Both the position numbers and the translations under genes were made by a program. DNA of 64,000 nt from Crotalaria pallida (Eukaryota > Streptophyta > Magnoliopsida > Fabales > Fabaceae), in NCBI GenBank assembly GCA_037953625.1, contig CM075655.1, positions 122,953,001 through 123,017,000 on the forward strand. The letters are read 5' to 3'. The notes below the pieces were generated by a model. That model was not told the origin of the DNA, searched no databases, and saw only the letters and a list, made by a program, of their open reading frames with translations. Positions 47,609-59,744 of the stretch are shown piece by piece. The stretch's first letter is position 1; every line of letters starts with the position of its first letter.

Positions 47609-48687
47609 CACTACTAGAAAAAAGGGATTTAAAATCGGGATTTCGAAATCGGTCGTTAAAAAACCGAGTTAAAAAAAACGCGGTGGCAATTTTGTAAATA
47701 AAAATTAACTTTTAAAATTGGTCAATAGGTTGACCGATTTCGTAAGTCTGAAAAGTTTTTTTTTTTAATTTTTAAACTTTTCGAAATCGGTCACTATAAC
47801 GACCGATTTCGTAAGTGGATTCGAAATCGGTCAAAGACGAACGATTTCGTAAGTCTGAAAAGTTTTTTTTTTTTAATTTTAAAAAATTTTCAAAATCGAT
47901 CACTAAAACGACCGATTTCGTAAGTGGATTAAGACGAACGATTTCGTAAGTCTGAAAAGTTTATTTTTTTTAATTTTAAAAAATTTTCTAAATCGGTCAC
48001 TATAACGACCGATTTCGTAAGCCTGAAAAGTTTTTTTTTTAATTTTATTAAAATATTTTCGAAATCGGACACTATAACGAAAATTTCGTAAGTCTGAAAA
48101 GTTTTTTTTTTTAATTTTAAAATTTTTTCGAAATCGGTCTCTATAACTACCGATTTCGTAAGTCTGAATTTTTTTTTTTAAATTTTATTAAAATATTTTC
48201 GAAATCGGTCACTATAACGACCGATTTCGTAAGTCTGAAAAGCTTTTTTTTTTAATTTTAAAATTTTTTCTAAATCGGTCACTATAACGACCGATTTCGT
48301 AAGTCCGAACTTTATCTTAATAGCGGGATACGAAAGGCTCACACTCATAATTTTTTTTCTCTCAAACAGTTTCACTCATTTCTCTTCTCATACTTCGCCT
48401 CTTCTCTCTGTTGCTCACCTCTTCACTTCCCTCTTCCCTCTTCCATCTTCACCTCTTCACCGCCGCTCTTTTCATTTGGTTATATTCCTAAGCATAATTT
48501 ATTTTTTTTTAAAAAAACCCAGCAATTAAAATCGGTCACCGTGACCGAGTTAGAAAAATCTTTTAAAATCGGTCGTTTGACCGATTTTAAAAGTCTGACT
48601 TTTAACATCGCTGTTTTCCACATCGCCTCAACGACCGATTTTAAAAGTCCAAAATGACCGATTTTAAAGGTGTTTTTTCCAGTAGTG
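47609..48687. mobile_element. Non-autonomous CACTA element (copy 2)
   Basis: Same element within tandem unit 2. Target duplication tgt at 47606-47608 and 48688-48690; 1079 bases. Confidence 0.9.
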
Positions 48688-48890
48688 TGTTTTTTGCCCC
48701 CTTTTCGATTTTTTTGCCTCCATTTCATATTTTCGTGAACCAAAATATCCTTTAAGGTGTTAAAATTTCTGGTACTATGAAACCAGAAAAGGCTCTCCGG
48801 TATTGATGAACCGGAATAACTTTAGAACTCTTTCCGATTTTTCTGAACTGGAATGTTTCTGGTACGACAGAACCAGAAAGGTTAAGAAAA

Positions 48891-49238
48891 TATGAATTGG
48901 ATCTGCCTTCGTCCTCTCTCGTTCATCCCGTGTTCCATGTCAGTTTGCTGCGCCCATACCACGGTGGTTCAAAGGAGATAGCCACCGCCACGCCGCCACC
49001 GTTGACAGCAACACCACCATCGTCAACCGCAAGCTACACGCCTACAATGATAGTGGGTTCGGTTGTTTGTGGATCTCATTTGGGTGAGGCCGAATCAAAC
49101 CACCACGGTGTCGATAAGGAGAAGACACCACTGGTGTGGGTGGGACCGAATCGAACCATCACAGTGTTGAGAAGGAGAAGAGAGGGAAGGGGTTCTCGAA
49201 CCAGGAAAAGAAAACGAGAAGGAGAAGGGGCAATCTGA
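48891..49238 (+). pseudogene. Captured gypsy integrase fragment (copy 2)
   Basis: Identical translation to copy 1; part of tandem unit 2. Confidence 0.75.
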
Positions 49239-49605
49239 GTTTCATATTTTTTTTCCGGTTCTCCAGTACCGGAAATATTTCGGTTCTGCAATATCGGAAA
49301 TTTTCCGGTTCATCAATACCGAAAAAATTTTGATTCATCAATACCGGAAAGTCTTTTCCGATTTCACATTATCGGAAGTGTTAACACCCAACAGGATATT
49401 TTGATCCACGAAAATATGAAATGGAGGCTAAAAAGTCGAAAATGAGAGACAAAAAGCAATTTCCATACTTAAAACCGCGTTGCAAAAATGTTGTCTAGGC
49501 CCGCACCATGGAGGCCGCATGCTTGTGTGTGCCAACCCGACAACTATTGTTTATATAAAAATTTAAAAAAAAAAAAAACTCTAACCAACACACATGAATA
49601 ACATA

Positions 49606-50250
49606 GGCTCTGTTCGGCAATACAAGCTAGGAGCTTTTTAGCTAGCTAGGAGCTTTTAGATTCAGTCAATAAGCTACTAGTCCCGTTCGGTGAACACAAA
49701 TTAAAAGGAGCTTATAGCTTTTAAAAAAGGAGCTTGTAGCTTTTGAAAGCTAGCTTTTAGAAAGCTACTTGAAGTAGCTTTCTAGAAACTAAACTAGCTT
49801 TCAATAATTCATATACCAATTATATCCTCAAACAAAATTCAAAATTATTTTACTACCCTTTAATTAATTATTAATTATAATTTAATAATTTTGTTATAAT
49901 TAAGTAATTAACTACGTAATTAATAAATTAAAAAAATGAATTTAATTAATTATAATTTAATAATTTTTATATTTTATTAATTAATTAACTATCTATTTAA
50001 TAAATAAAGAAAAAATTTTGAAAAATTTAAAATAATAAAATGTTGCATGTCCTTTTTGGTCATTTAATAACTTTTAGCTACTTCAAAAGCTAGTTTTGCC
50101 GAACAACACTATTTTAAATAGTCAGCTAAACAGCTATAAGCTCTCAACTACAAGCTCACAGCTCCTAGCTAGCTTAACAGCTACAAGCTAGAAGCTCACA
50201 GCTACAAGTTACAAGCTCACAGCTACAAGCTAGTTTTGCCGAACAGACCC
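49606..50250. mobile_element. hAT-like MITE, 645 bp
   Basis: Ends ggctctgttcggcaa and the complement of ttgccgaacagaccc match with one mismatch. The arms hold many copies of an agctnnnnagct theme (aagctagg, tagctttt) in both orientations. The flanks ataacata and ataaactg share only five bases, so the target duplication is decayed or the limits are off by a base or two. The GGGTCTGTTCGGC-type end suggests hAT. Confidence 0.6.
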
Positions 50251-50616
50251 ATAAACTGATAAACATTAGTAGTCATTCAAATCTTATTATTCAGTGGTCT
50301 GCTTATACTTAATGACCTTTTTTACCCTGATTTTAGTAGTGCTGGCGTAGACAATGGCCTTTTTTTTTTTTTTTTCCTTTTCGATTTTAACAGTGCACTA
50401 TACAAAATAAAAAGGAAAACATAAAATAAAATAAATCCTGATGTGCTATGTGCTTTTGCATGGCATACTAAAAAGACACAGGTACAAGCCAGCTCGACTA
50501 TTCCTCAAGCCCGTGAATTAGCTAACCAAAGACATATTTTCGTTAATGGTAATGGTATCATATTACCAAGTTATTGTTGCAAATCCCAAGATATCATTAC
50601 AATGCTTGATATAATA

Positions 50617-50900
50617 CTCCCTCTATTTCTTATTATATGTCTATTTTTGGAGAGATTTTTTGTTTCTTTTTATTTGTCCTATTGAGAATTTCAAAAATGT
50701 AATAAATGTTATTTTCCATGTTTGCCCCTATTTAATAAGTCTTGGTTTACGTAAGTAGTGGAGAAAAATTAATGATTATAGAAAGAGAAAGGGTATAGTG
50801 GGAAAAAACATAATTAATGCATTGAAAATCTAAGTAATAATTGAATTTTTTAAAGGGTGTGTTTTATTTGAAATAGGACAGATAAATAGAAACGCGGGAG
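50617..50900. mobile_element. Stowaway-like MITE
   Basis: Left end ctccctctatttcttattat, right end ...gataaatagaaacgcgggag, TA flanks, 284 bases. Confidence 0.65.
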
Positions 50901-51600
50901 TACTATTAACAAGTATTGTATGCAAAATATATCTCATACTTCTTTGTATAAACATGTAATTAAAGAAAAGCATCTTGTTCGATCCAAAGGCTAGAATGAA
51001 TTAGTTGTGTAGAAAAAATAAGTGAAACTCATATACTACCCGGATTTTGACCCAAAAAAAAAAAATCTTGACCTTACAATTACATATTAGTAACATGTAT
51101 TAAAAAATAAAATAAGTATAGGTCTATGTATTGGATTATGTTGATTAGTTTTCAAAAGTGCAAGACCGAAACCTAACCCAACTTGATTGGCTTAATAAAA
51201 TAAAAATCAACCCAATCTACCGAATCAATCCAACCCATCAAATATGGGTTGGTTTGACAAGTTTGCGTATGTGCTTACACCTATAATTAAGATGAAAGGA
51301 CAATCACATATTTCAAAATAGATTAATTTCTTGGCATATCATACTCTTGGTCAAAATAAAAAAACATAAATAAAAAAAGAGTTTTGTTAATCAACGCCTT
51401 AAAGACATTGTTTAAGAAATATATTTTAAAAAATTTGCATTTAAACTTTATGTTTACTGTTACTCGATATTTTAAATTCAGATAAAAATATTTTAATTAA
51501 TGGCCCAAGAATTAAAGGCATTTTTATACTCATTTCGTCTCATAAGTTATGTTGATTTGGAAATTGCACATAGATTAAGAATGAGTAAATGATGTACATA
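50901..51600. other. AT-rich DNA
   Basis: No gene. A stretch rich in caacccaa/aacccat words (about 51170-51260) resembles a dispersed plant repeat, but I cannot name it. Confidence 0.3.
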
Positions 51601-51879
51601 CTTCCACCATTTCATTATCTTGATAAAAAAAACACAAACAAATTTTGTCCCAAATTAAAGTAAAAATAATAAATCAAATCCCTAAAAAACAATATATTGT
51701 GCTTATGATTGAGTAATTAAAGAAAAACACTAAATTATTAGGAAACAAAATATGTAATTCTTTAATAATGAAAACAAAAACAATATTGCAAATATGTATA
51801 GTTTTTATTCATAATTAATGAATTGTATTAATTGTTTTTTACTTTGTCTTTTCAATTTTTTACCATGATATTTGGGGAG
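51601..51879. mobile_element. Stowaway MITE (diverged)
   Basis: Left end cttccaccatttcattatct, right end ...taccatgatatttggggag, TA flanks. The interior (aaattaaagtaaaaataa, attgagtaattaa) resembles the element at 52026, so both belong to one subfamily. Confidence 0.65.
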
Positions 51880-52025
51880 TAAGAATTTAGTACTCATGTA
51901 TTTTGATTAAATTACCCCATTTAATAATATAAGAGAGATAATAATAAATTATTATACGAAAGAGAGATGAAGAAATGGATGATAAAAAAATATATAATAA
52001 ATAAAAATATGCTTAAAAATAAATA

Positions 52026-52328
52026 CTCCCTCCGTCCCATTATCTTGGTAAAAAAAATGTAAAAAAATTTGTCCTATATTAAAGTAAAAAAATAAATAAA
52101 AAATCTTAAAGATCGTATATTGTATCGATGATTGATAAGTAATTAAGGAAAACATATTTAAAGATTTTTTTTGGAGGCAATATTACAATATATATTAATT
52201 GTAATGATATGAAAATTTATATAATATCAATTTATAATTAATGAGTGAATCATGCATTATATTAAACAGATACTCTCTTATTTTCATTGACATGTTTGAC
52301 TTTTACCTGGATAATGGGACGGAGGGAA
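52026..52328. mobile_element. Stowaway MITE
   Basis: Left end ctccctccgtcccattatct, right end ...ggataatgggacggaggga, TA flank at left and near right; about 303 bases. Confidence 0.8.
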
Positions 52329-52399
52329 TAAAAATAACTATTTGATTTTTAAAAATACATAATTTATAAGAAATAAAGTAAAATAGTTAAATAAATAAT

Positions 52400-53519
52400 T
52401 GATCGAGGTCGTACCCGATACAAATAAAAACAGTTTAAGTATAGTACTAGGAAGTGACTCCTAGGTCGTCTCCCAAGGAATATCTTATCAAGCAAAAGGT
52501 CGAACACATAGTATGCATAGAAAACAGGGGTTTTTTTTTTTATATTGAATATTGAATAATTGAAATCAAAACAGAATTAAATTAAAACGAAGAAACAGAT
52601 AAGGAAAAGCGGATAAACCCCTTTGGCTCGCGTTCACAACTCTATCATCGGTCACAAAAGATCAATTTCTTTCCTCTTCACTGTCCAACTCGTGAGAATT
52701 AAATACTAAGCGAAAATTCAATTCTTACCCCAAAACCCAAACCTCTAATTAAGCATTAAAAGCCAAAGCATGGAGTTTTTACGAGTTTGCATAAATTAAG
52801 CATTCATACACATGGATTATCTCTATAGAATGGAACTAAGCGAATCATAACATATCAATAAGCATGAAAACAGTGAATAAAAACGAAATAGCATTAAGAA
52901 CAGAACCTCAAGAGTATGTGATACATTACCAAAGGGATTTAACCTAAGAGTTTAGCCTTCCATGATTAAACAAGTCAAAAACGTGTAGAAAAGGGAAGAG
53001 AGAGAAACCCTAGCAGCCACCACAAGCTTGGAGAGCAAAACTAAGCCTTCTCTATGAGAGAGAATGTAAAAAACGTGAATGGAAGCTCTCTCCAGGGTTT
53101 ACACGAATTTGGCTTTTTAAATCACAAAACGGGCCTAAATCATGGGCCCAAATCCTAAGGAAAGCTTATCTTTAAATTAAATCTAAAAATATCTTATAGA
53201 TAAAATCTAAATCTTAAAAGATATAACTAAATCTCAACTAATCCTAAAGATAGATTACAATCTTCACTTCATCATATATCTTCTCTTCCAAAATTAAATC
53301 ATCATTCCCAAAATGTCCAAAAAGCCCTTGTGCCAAATATGACCTGAAAATAGAAATAGAATTAATTAGGCTAAATAATCCCAAATTAAACAATATTCAG
53401 AATAATAGTCCAATAAACTCTAAATCACTAAATCAAGCTAAACAATGTCAAATAGGCAACAAGTATCAATAATAGGAGTAAAATAATGCAAGGAAAAATG
53501 GGAAATAAAATGCTCATCA
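52400..53519 (-). repeat. 3' LTR of the Athila-type element
   Basis: 1120 bases, flanked by target repeat ataat on its outer side and by the polypurine tract on its inner side. It retains 11 bases (aaggaatatct near 52478) that are absent from the other LTR. Confidence 0.95.
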
Positions 53520-53521
53520 AA

Positions 53522-53540
53522 TACCCCCACACTTATCCTT
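53522..53540 (-). other. Polypurine tract
   Basis: Minus strand reads aaggataagtgtgggggta directly before the 3' LTR; this primes plus-strand DNA synthesis. The gtgtggggg form is usual for this clade. Confidence 0.85.
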
Positions 53541-55004
53541 TTGCACTCCTGGGCAAAACTAAGAATTAGGACTGAGAAAATCAATATGCACCAAAGTGAA
53601 TCATGTAACAAGATTACTAAAACTAATGAATGCAAACCTAAGAGATTACATACTTCACAATGAATTCTAGGAAATGCAAAGAAATGGGCAAAATCGAGCA
53701 CACGAAGAAAATAAGGACCAAAGAATCAAGGCATTCATGAACATCATCCAATTATTTCAAATATGCAAAGAAAACCAATGACATCAAGAGGGTAGTCACA
53801 AAGATGATAGAAACTCACAAGGATCACTCAATAGTGTTTACACTCAAGTGTTTAAGGTTAATCAGTGTTTACACTCAAGGCACATCATGAAAAACAAACA
53901 CAACCATAGGCTTGACAAGCCTCTAACATCAACAATCAATACACATGCACATTAAGATCAAAAGGTCTTTTCAGGGTTGTAATGGGGCCAAGGACAAGGT
54001 AGGATAAAAATATGGGAAATGTAGCTAAAACCCAGGGAATAGAGGAGCAATGGGGAACAAGTAAAAAAAATAAGCACAATCCACCCCAGAATGAAATGGT
54101 AAACATAACAACAACCTCTAATTCCAATCCTCCATGCCTCAATCAACCTTTTATTCCATTTTTTTTCTTTTTCTTCTTCTTCTTTTTTTTTCTTTTTTTT
54201 TTTGAATTGCATTACATTGCAGAACTTCATGAACGAAAGAAAAGAAGAAACAATAAAAATGGCATAATGAGATAAAGCCATAATTACATCACCGACCATA
54301 GAGGCAAAACCCAGAACTCACAAGAGATGAAGAACAAAGCACCCTCGCTTACTTAATACCCATTCCCAAAACAATTCCAAAGCTCCAACATTCCCTAAGG
54401 TTAGGACAATCATGGTTTTTCAGTCATAGGCTTGTAATGAGCTAAAGAACAAAGAAAAGGGATATAAAGGCTCAAAGGGGCTATCAAAGGATAAATTCAT
54501 TCAAGGTAGGCTCATATGGCTAGTGGCTTATTCAAGAAAAAACAATGCCTAAATCATTTCAAAATGTGCATGGGAATATCAAGTATCAACAAGAGTCAAG
54601 TCAAGTTCTAGAGTGCAAGTAATCCAGAGTGCAATCACACATGAAAGAAAAATTAGGTGGCATATATAGTAATCCACCCACAATTAAGGCTCAAATCCTC
54701 ACAAAAGGGACAATTCTATCACAGTGTTACCACCTCTTAATTATCAAAAGCAACTTTACACACAGAAATGCATGAATTCAGACACAAGATACCAAGACTC
54801 TACTAAAATGAAGCAAAAACATGCAAGAAAATGCCCAAAACTTAGCAAAACTTAAAACATCAAAGCAAAAATATGCAACCTAAACTACTCTCCCCCCACA
54901 CTTAAATCACACATTGTCCTCAATGTAAAACAAATAGTAGAATCAGACAGATATAGACAAGTGGAATAAAAGTAGTAAAGAAGGAGAAAAGAAGACTCCC
55001 TAAA
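53541..55004. other. Athila 3' non-coding region
   Basis: About 1.46 kb between the ORF stop and the polypurine tract. In full Athila elements an env-like ORF may lie here; none is recognisable. A CTT/T-rich tract lies at 54160-54205. Confidence 0.5.
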
Positions 55005-58000
55005 TCATGGTGGGTCAAAAATGGGGTCGACCAATGAGGCTTCCTCCACAGGTGCATCATCCAAAGTAGGAGAGGTTAGGAAAGGCTTGAGTCGGTGACT
55101 ATTGACTTTGAAGCTCTTGTCTGTGGACTCACTCTTGATCTCCACAGTGCCATAAGGAAACACCTGGGTGACTACAAACGGCCCAATCCATTTAGAGCGG
55201 AGCTTTCCACTCATGATTCCAAGCCTAGAGTTGTAGAGCAACACTTTTTGACCAACCAAGAACTCCTTTCTGCAAATTGAGCTAAAGTTCTGAATAAACT
55301 TGCGATAGAAACCTGCATGGCCAAGAAAAGAACGCACCTCTCGCACGCAAGAGGGGTAAGGCAAATGTGATATTACATGCAGCTTAGCAGGGTCAACCTC
55401 TATGCCCTTATGCGAAATAATGTGCCCTAAGACTATGCCTTGTTCTACCATAAAATGACATTTTTCAAAATTCAAGACAAGGTTAGTCTCAATGCACCTA
55501 TTAAGCACCTTAGACAAACTATCAAGACATGCATCAAAAGAGGAACCATATACACTAAAATCATCCATGAAGACCTCTATGCAATGCTCAAGTAAGTCAT
55601 TAAAAATACTCATCATACATCTTTGAAAAGTGCCAGGAGCATTACATAGGCCAAAAGGCATCTTCCTATAAGCAAATGTACCAAAAGGACAGGTAAATGT
55701 GGTCTTATGTTGGTCCTCTGGTGCAATACAGATTTGGAAATAACCAGAGAAACCATCTAAGAAGCAATAGTGAGATTTACCTGCCAGGCGCTCCAACATC
55801 TGATCAATGAAGGGAAGAGGAAAGTGATCCTTGCGGGTCGCCTGGTTGAGCTTCCTATAATCAATGCAGACTCTCCAACTGTTCTGCACTCTAGTGGGAA
55901 TCAGCTCATCCTTCTCATTTTTGACAACTGTCACCCCAGACTTCTTGGGAACTACTTGAACCGGGCTTACCCAAGTGCTGTCTGAAATGGGGTAGATAAT
56001 ACCAGCTTGCAGCAGCTTAGTGACCTCTTTCTTTACCACATCAAGAATCTGGGGGTTCAACCGTCTCTGGGGTTGTCTCACTGGTTTAGCCCCATCCTCC
56101 AATAAAATCCGATGCATGCACATGGAGGGGCTAATACCAGGTATGTCTGCCAAAGTCCATCCTATTGCCCTTTTGTTTTCTCTAATCACATCCAGCAGCT
56201 TCTTCTCTTGATCAACAGAAAGGGAGGTAGAGATGATCACTGGAAGTTTCTGCTCAGCCTCCAAGTAAGCATATTTGAGATGAGGAGGAAGGGGCTTCAG
56301 GTCCAATAAAGGTGCCTGCATCACAGATGGAACTAAAGGAGCAGCAGAATTGGATTCTGCTGTCTGCACCTGAACAAGTGAATTAGACTCATGCAAAACA
56401 TAAATGGGGTTAGCATGATCTGAATCTATATCATATGAATCAACAGATGCAGTAGCAGAATTTAAAAACTGGTCAATTTCAATGCATGCAGTGCACATTT
56501 CGGAATCAGAACATGCAGAACAAGTAAATAAGCTAGTGAAAGATGGCAAATCATAATCATGCAAAAAGTCTAGAACATGCTCATCAATCAGATCATCAAT
56601 CAAGTCAACATGAAAAACAGAGTGGTCATCAGAAAAATGTTTCATAGCATCAAAAATATTGAATCGAACCACACTGTCATCAAATTCCATGGAAAGTGTA
56701 CCTGCATGCACATCTATCTTGGTTCGGGCTGTTTTCAAAAATGGTCTCCCTAATATGATAGGGACAGCACTACGAGAGGTGTCCTCTTCCATATCAAGAA
56801 TATAAAAATCAGCAGGAAAGATAAGCTCTTCAATCCGAACCAAGACATCCTCTATCAAACCTGCGGGGTAGGCAGTAGATCTATTTGCCAAATGAATAAC
56901 CACACCCGTAGGTTGAAGAGGTCCAAGTGAAAGAGATTTGAAAACAGACATAGGCATAACATTAATAGATGCTCCTAAATCTAGCAAAGCATTCTCAAAT
57001 TTAGTATTACCTATGATACAAGGCACAGAGAAAGTTCCAGGATCCTTACACTTTTCAGGAATATGAGGGACGAGTTTACCTATAAGAGCAGAGACATTTC
57101 TTCCCATGTTGATCCTCTCATTGCCCTTGAGCTTCCGTTTGTGTGTGCATAGATCCTTCAAGAACTTTGCATACCTTGGAATCTGCTTGATTGCATCAAG
57201 AAGGGGTATGCTGACTTCCACCTTCCTGAATGTGTCAAGTATCTCTTTGTCAATCTCTTCCATTTTCTTGCTTTGAGTCACCCCCCTTGGTGGGAAAGGA
57301 AGAGGAATGGGGGGTGGTTGTTGGGCAGCAACAGGTGTTGTGCTTGTGGAAGGCTGAGTTGGATGGGATTTTCTGGTACTTGTGTGCTCACTCTCCTCGA
57401 CCATTTGGGTCTTCTTGTTGGATGAAACTAGATCATCTTTGTTGAGGTCAGATTCTGGTGTGGGTGTGACAATCTGCTTCCCTGACCTTAGACTAATGGC
57501 ATTCACATTCTGGTTTGGATTGATCACTGTTTGGGATGGCAACTTGTTAGAATTCTGAGATTGCATAGTGTTGATTGTTGTTGCCATCTGTCCCATCTGA
57601 TTGGTCAAAGATTGAATGGAGACCTCTTGTCTTTGAATGGATGCTCTAGTTTCCTGTTGGAATTGGAGATTTTGCATGGTCATCTGTTTCATCAGCTCTT
57701 CCAATGAAGGCTGCTGCTCAGTACTAGGAGCTGGTGGTACAGAATTAGCCTGTTGTTGTCTCTGTTGCTGGACTGGAGGAGGTACATATGGTGGTCTAGA
57801 ATTGTTCTGAAATTGAACCTGTGAAGGTTGCTGCTGATCAGACCATCTCAGGTTGGGATGGTTCCTCCAACCAGGGTTGTATCTATTGGTAGAGAGATCA
57901 AAGTTCTGTGGCTGCTGGTTTCTACTATTGAAGATGTTGGCGGCATATGCCTCAGGTTGGTCAGCACCAGTCGTGGGCTGCTGCTGCACAGAAGGGCATG

Positions 58001-59021
58001 CATCTGTGGGGTGCTCAACGGATGTGCATATGCCACATAATCTAGCAGGCAGAGACAACTTCTTCTGGTTGATGGCCAATTGAGTGACCAAAGTTGTAAG
58101 TGAATCTATCTTCTGTTCAAGCTTCTCAACCTTACCAGAACTTGTGCCAACATCATTCACTCCTCTCACTATGATTGCATCGCTGTTGCCCCTTGCATGG
58201 AATTGTTGACAATTGGAAGCCATCTTCTCAATCTTGACTCTGACTTCTAAAGGTGTCATGTCTCCTAGGGCACCACCACTGGCAGCATCAAGCATGTTTC
58301 TCTCCATGAGGTTGAGACCTTCATAGAAATATTGAATAAGCAGCTGCTCTGAGATCTGATGGTGGGGGCAGCTCGCACACAGTCTCTTGAATCTCTCCCA
58401 ATACTCATAGAGACTTTCTCCACTTTGTTGCCTGATGCCTGATATATCCTTTTGGATTGCTGTTGTTCTGCATGCAGGGAAGAATTTCTCCAAAAATGCC
58501 CTCTTCAGGTCATCCCAGACTGTGATAGAACCAGGGGCCAGATCGTACAACCAATCCTTGGCTAGCCCCTCTAGGGAGTGTGGGAATGCCTTAAGACAAA
58601 CATGATCCTCTTGCACATCATGTGGTTTCATAGTAGCACAGACAATATGGAACTGCTTGAGATGTTTATGAGGATCCTCACCTGCAAGACCATTAAACTT
58701 GGGCAACAAATGAATTAGTCCAGACCTTAGCTCATACGGGTCATCGGGATACTGGATGCACAAATCTTCAATAGTGAAATCAGGTGCAGCCAGCTCCCTC
58801 AATGTCCTCTCACGTGGTGGAGGTTGAGCCATATTTTCAGAATAATCAGAATAAGAATCAGAATTTATAGGAATAGAAGAAAAAGAAGCAGACTCACTAT
58901 GTAAAGACTCAATAGACTCACTACCTATGGACTGGTTCCTATTTTGTCTAACTAGTCTGTGATAAGTTCTATCAATTTCAGGGTTATATGGATGCAAGTA
59001 GCTTGGGTTGCCCCTAGTCAT
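55005..59021 (-). CDS. Athila-type gag-protease-RT polyprotein with RNase H/integrase core deleted in frame
   Basis: One uninterrupted 1338-residue frame from an ATG at 59021. Gag lies at about 65-300, with the capsid-like region LKAFPHSLEGLAKDWLYDL and FFPACRT. A CX2CX4HX4C zinc knuckle covers C329, C332, H337 and C342. A Gln-rich linker follows. Protease has DLGASINVMP at 681-690 and ILGRPFL at about 756-762. Reverse transcriptase spans about 1000-1245, with DYRKLN, FSGYFQI, MPFGLCNAPGTFQRCM and the catalytic FMDD at 1151-1154. After FYRKFIQNFSSIC (about 1250) the frame jumps to EFLVGQKVLLYNSRL...WIGPFVV, the C-terminal end of integrase. RNase H and the integrase catalytic core, normally several hundred residues, are absent, and the join keeps the frame. 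The product could assemble and reverse-transcribe only with partners; integration would need help from another copy. Confidence 0.92.
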   Translation of the reverse strand: MTRGNPSYLHPYNPEIDRTYHRLVRQNRNQSIGSESIESLHSESASFSSIPINSDSYSDYSENMAQPPPRERTLRELAAPDFTIEDLCIQYPDDPYELRSGLIHLLPKFNGLAGEDPHKHLKQFHIVCATMKPHDVQEDHVCLKAFPHSLEGLAKDWLYDLAPGSITVWDDLKRAFLEKFFPACRTTAIQKDISGIRQQSGESLYEYWERFKRLCASCPHHQISEQLLIQYFYEGLNLMERNMLDAASGGALGDMTPLEVRVKIEKMASNCQQFHARGNSDAIIVRGVNDVGTSSGKVEKLEQKIDSLTTLVTQLAINQKKLSLPARLCGICTSVEHPTDACPSVQQQPTTGADQPEAYAANIFNSRNQQPQNFDLSTNRYNPGWRNHPNLRWSDQQQPSQVQFQNNSRPPYVPPPVQQQRQQQANSVPPAPSTEQQPSLEELMKQMTMQNLQFQQETRASIQRQEVSIQSLTNQMGQMATTINTMQSQNSNKLPSQTVINPNQNVNAISLRSGKQIVTPTPESDLNKDDLVSSNKKTQMVEESEHTSTRKSHPTQPSTSTTPVAAQQPPPIPLPFPPRGVTQSKKMEEIDKEILDTFRKVEVSIPLLDAIKQIPRYAKFLKDLCTHKRKLKGNERINMGRNVSALIGKLVPHIPEKCKDPGTFSVPCIIGNTKFENALLDLGASINVMPMSVFKSLSLGPLQPTGVVIHLANRSTAYPAGLIEDVLVRIEELIFPADFYILDMEEDTSRSAVPIILGRPFLKTARTKIDVHAGTLSMEFDDSVVRFNIFDAMKHFSDDHSVFHVDLIDDLIDEHVLDFLHDYDLPSFTSLFTCSACSDSEMCTACIEIDQFLNSATASVDSYDIDSDHANPIYVLHESNSLVQVQTAESNSAAPLVPSVMQAPLLDLKPLPPHLKYAYLEAEQKLPVIISTSLSVDQEKKLLDVIRENKRAIGWTLADIPGISPSMCMHRILLEDGAKPVRQPQRRLNPQILDVVKKEVTKLLQAGIIYPISDSTWVSPVQVVPKKSGVTVVKNEKDELIPTRVQNSWRVCIDYRKLNQATRKDHFPLPFIDQMLERLAGKSHYCFLDGFSGYFQICIAPEDQHKTTFTCPFGTFAYRKMPFGLCNAPGTFQRCMMSIFNDLLEHCIEVFMDDFSVYGSSFDACLDSLSKVLNRCIETNLVLNFEKCHFMVEQGIVLGHIISHKGIEVDPAKLHVISHLPYPSCVREVRSFLGHAGFYRKFIQNFSSICRKEFLVGQKVLLYNSRLGIMSGKLRSKWIGPFVVTQVFPYGTVEIKSESTDKSFKVNSHRLKPFLTSPTLDDAPVEEASLVDPIFDPP

Positions 59022-59722
59022 GTACTGAACAGAACACCATTAAGCATAGCAAACTGTCACTAATATACATGACCAAGATAGGCAACAAAATTTTTTATTT
59101 TTTTAAAATTTTTTATTTATTTTTTTTAGCACCCTAAAATCATGAAAACATACCACAAAAAGTTTGAGGACAAAATTCAAAAGGGAACCAAGGCAAACAA
59201 TTAAATCAGAGACCAAAAACTAAGAAAATAAAACTTGTAAAATAAAAAAAAATAGTAAAATGGCTTTTTCAGGATCCAGACGAAGGAGTTTTCTGACAAA
59301 GTGAGAAAAATCAGATTATTCAGAAAATTCCCTTCGATTTGATATAAAATTCGTCAAATTCCGAGTTACGGGTCAAAAATTGCGACGATTTGAAGAAAGT
59401 GCTGCTAAAACTTGGAAAATTTTTCTGGAACTCACAACCAGTGGTGATCTGAGTGATCGTGGTGCCTCAAAACCTTTTTATATGATAAAAGTAGTGTGGA
59501 TATAAATTTTCGTGCAAAAATTCCACCCACAACTATGTGAACAGCAACCACAGAATCAATCAAATACACTAATTGCAACAAAATAGCAAAACAGCAAACA
59601 GTGCAACTTCAACCGGTTATCAGAATTGACTACTAGACCCTAAATCAGACACGACACACTATAATAACTATACTAACTACGACACTAACTAACTACTAAT
59701 GACCTTTGGCAAGAACCGATAT
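59022..59722 (-). other. Athila 5' leader
   Basis: 700 bases between primer site and gag start. No ORF of note; A/T runs near 59090-59130. Confidence 0.5.
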
Positions 59723-59740
59723 TCCCCGGCAACGGCGCCA
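59723..59740 (-). other. Primer binding site (tRNA-Asp)
   Basis: The plus strand reads tccccggcaacggcgcca, the 3' end of plant tRNA-Asp including CCA-proximal bases, so its complement on the element strand binds that tRNA. Asp priming is usual for Athila. Confidence 0.88.
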
Positions 59741-59744
59741 AATT

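Larger units (their letters stand above)
47601..49462. mobile_element. Mutator-like element carrying a gypsy fragment (copy 2)
   Basis: Tandem-duplicate copy of the 45123 element. The ccatacttaaaa repeat lies at 47589-47600 and 49463-49474. Confidence 0.75.
47461..49937 (+). repeat. 2.48-kb tandem duplication, unit 2
   Basis: Second unit, continuing past 49937 into the intact right half of the MITE (to 50250). The two breakpoints share atga, so the duplication can be explained by four-base microhomology. Confidence 0.95.

Noticed and set aside
54012..54299. Frames with poly-Phe or poly-Lys stretches
   Set aside because: Caused by a T/CTT tract in the Athila 3' region.
53541..55004. Env-like ORF of the Athila element
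   Set aside because: No continuous frame or membrane-protein signal in the 3' region.
57828..58083. Plus-strand open frames inside the gag region
   Set aside because: Antisense shadows of the polyprotein coding sequence.
59723..59740. Possible tRNA-Asp gene piece
   Set aside because: Only the 18 terminal bases are present, next to an LTR; it is a primer binding site.
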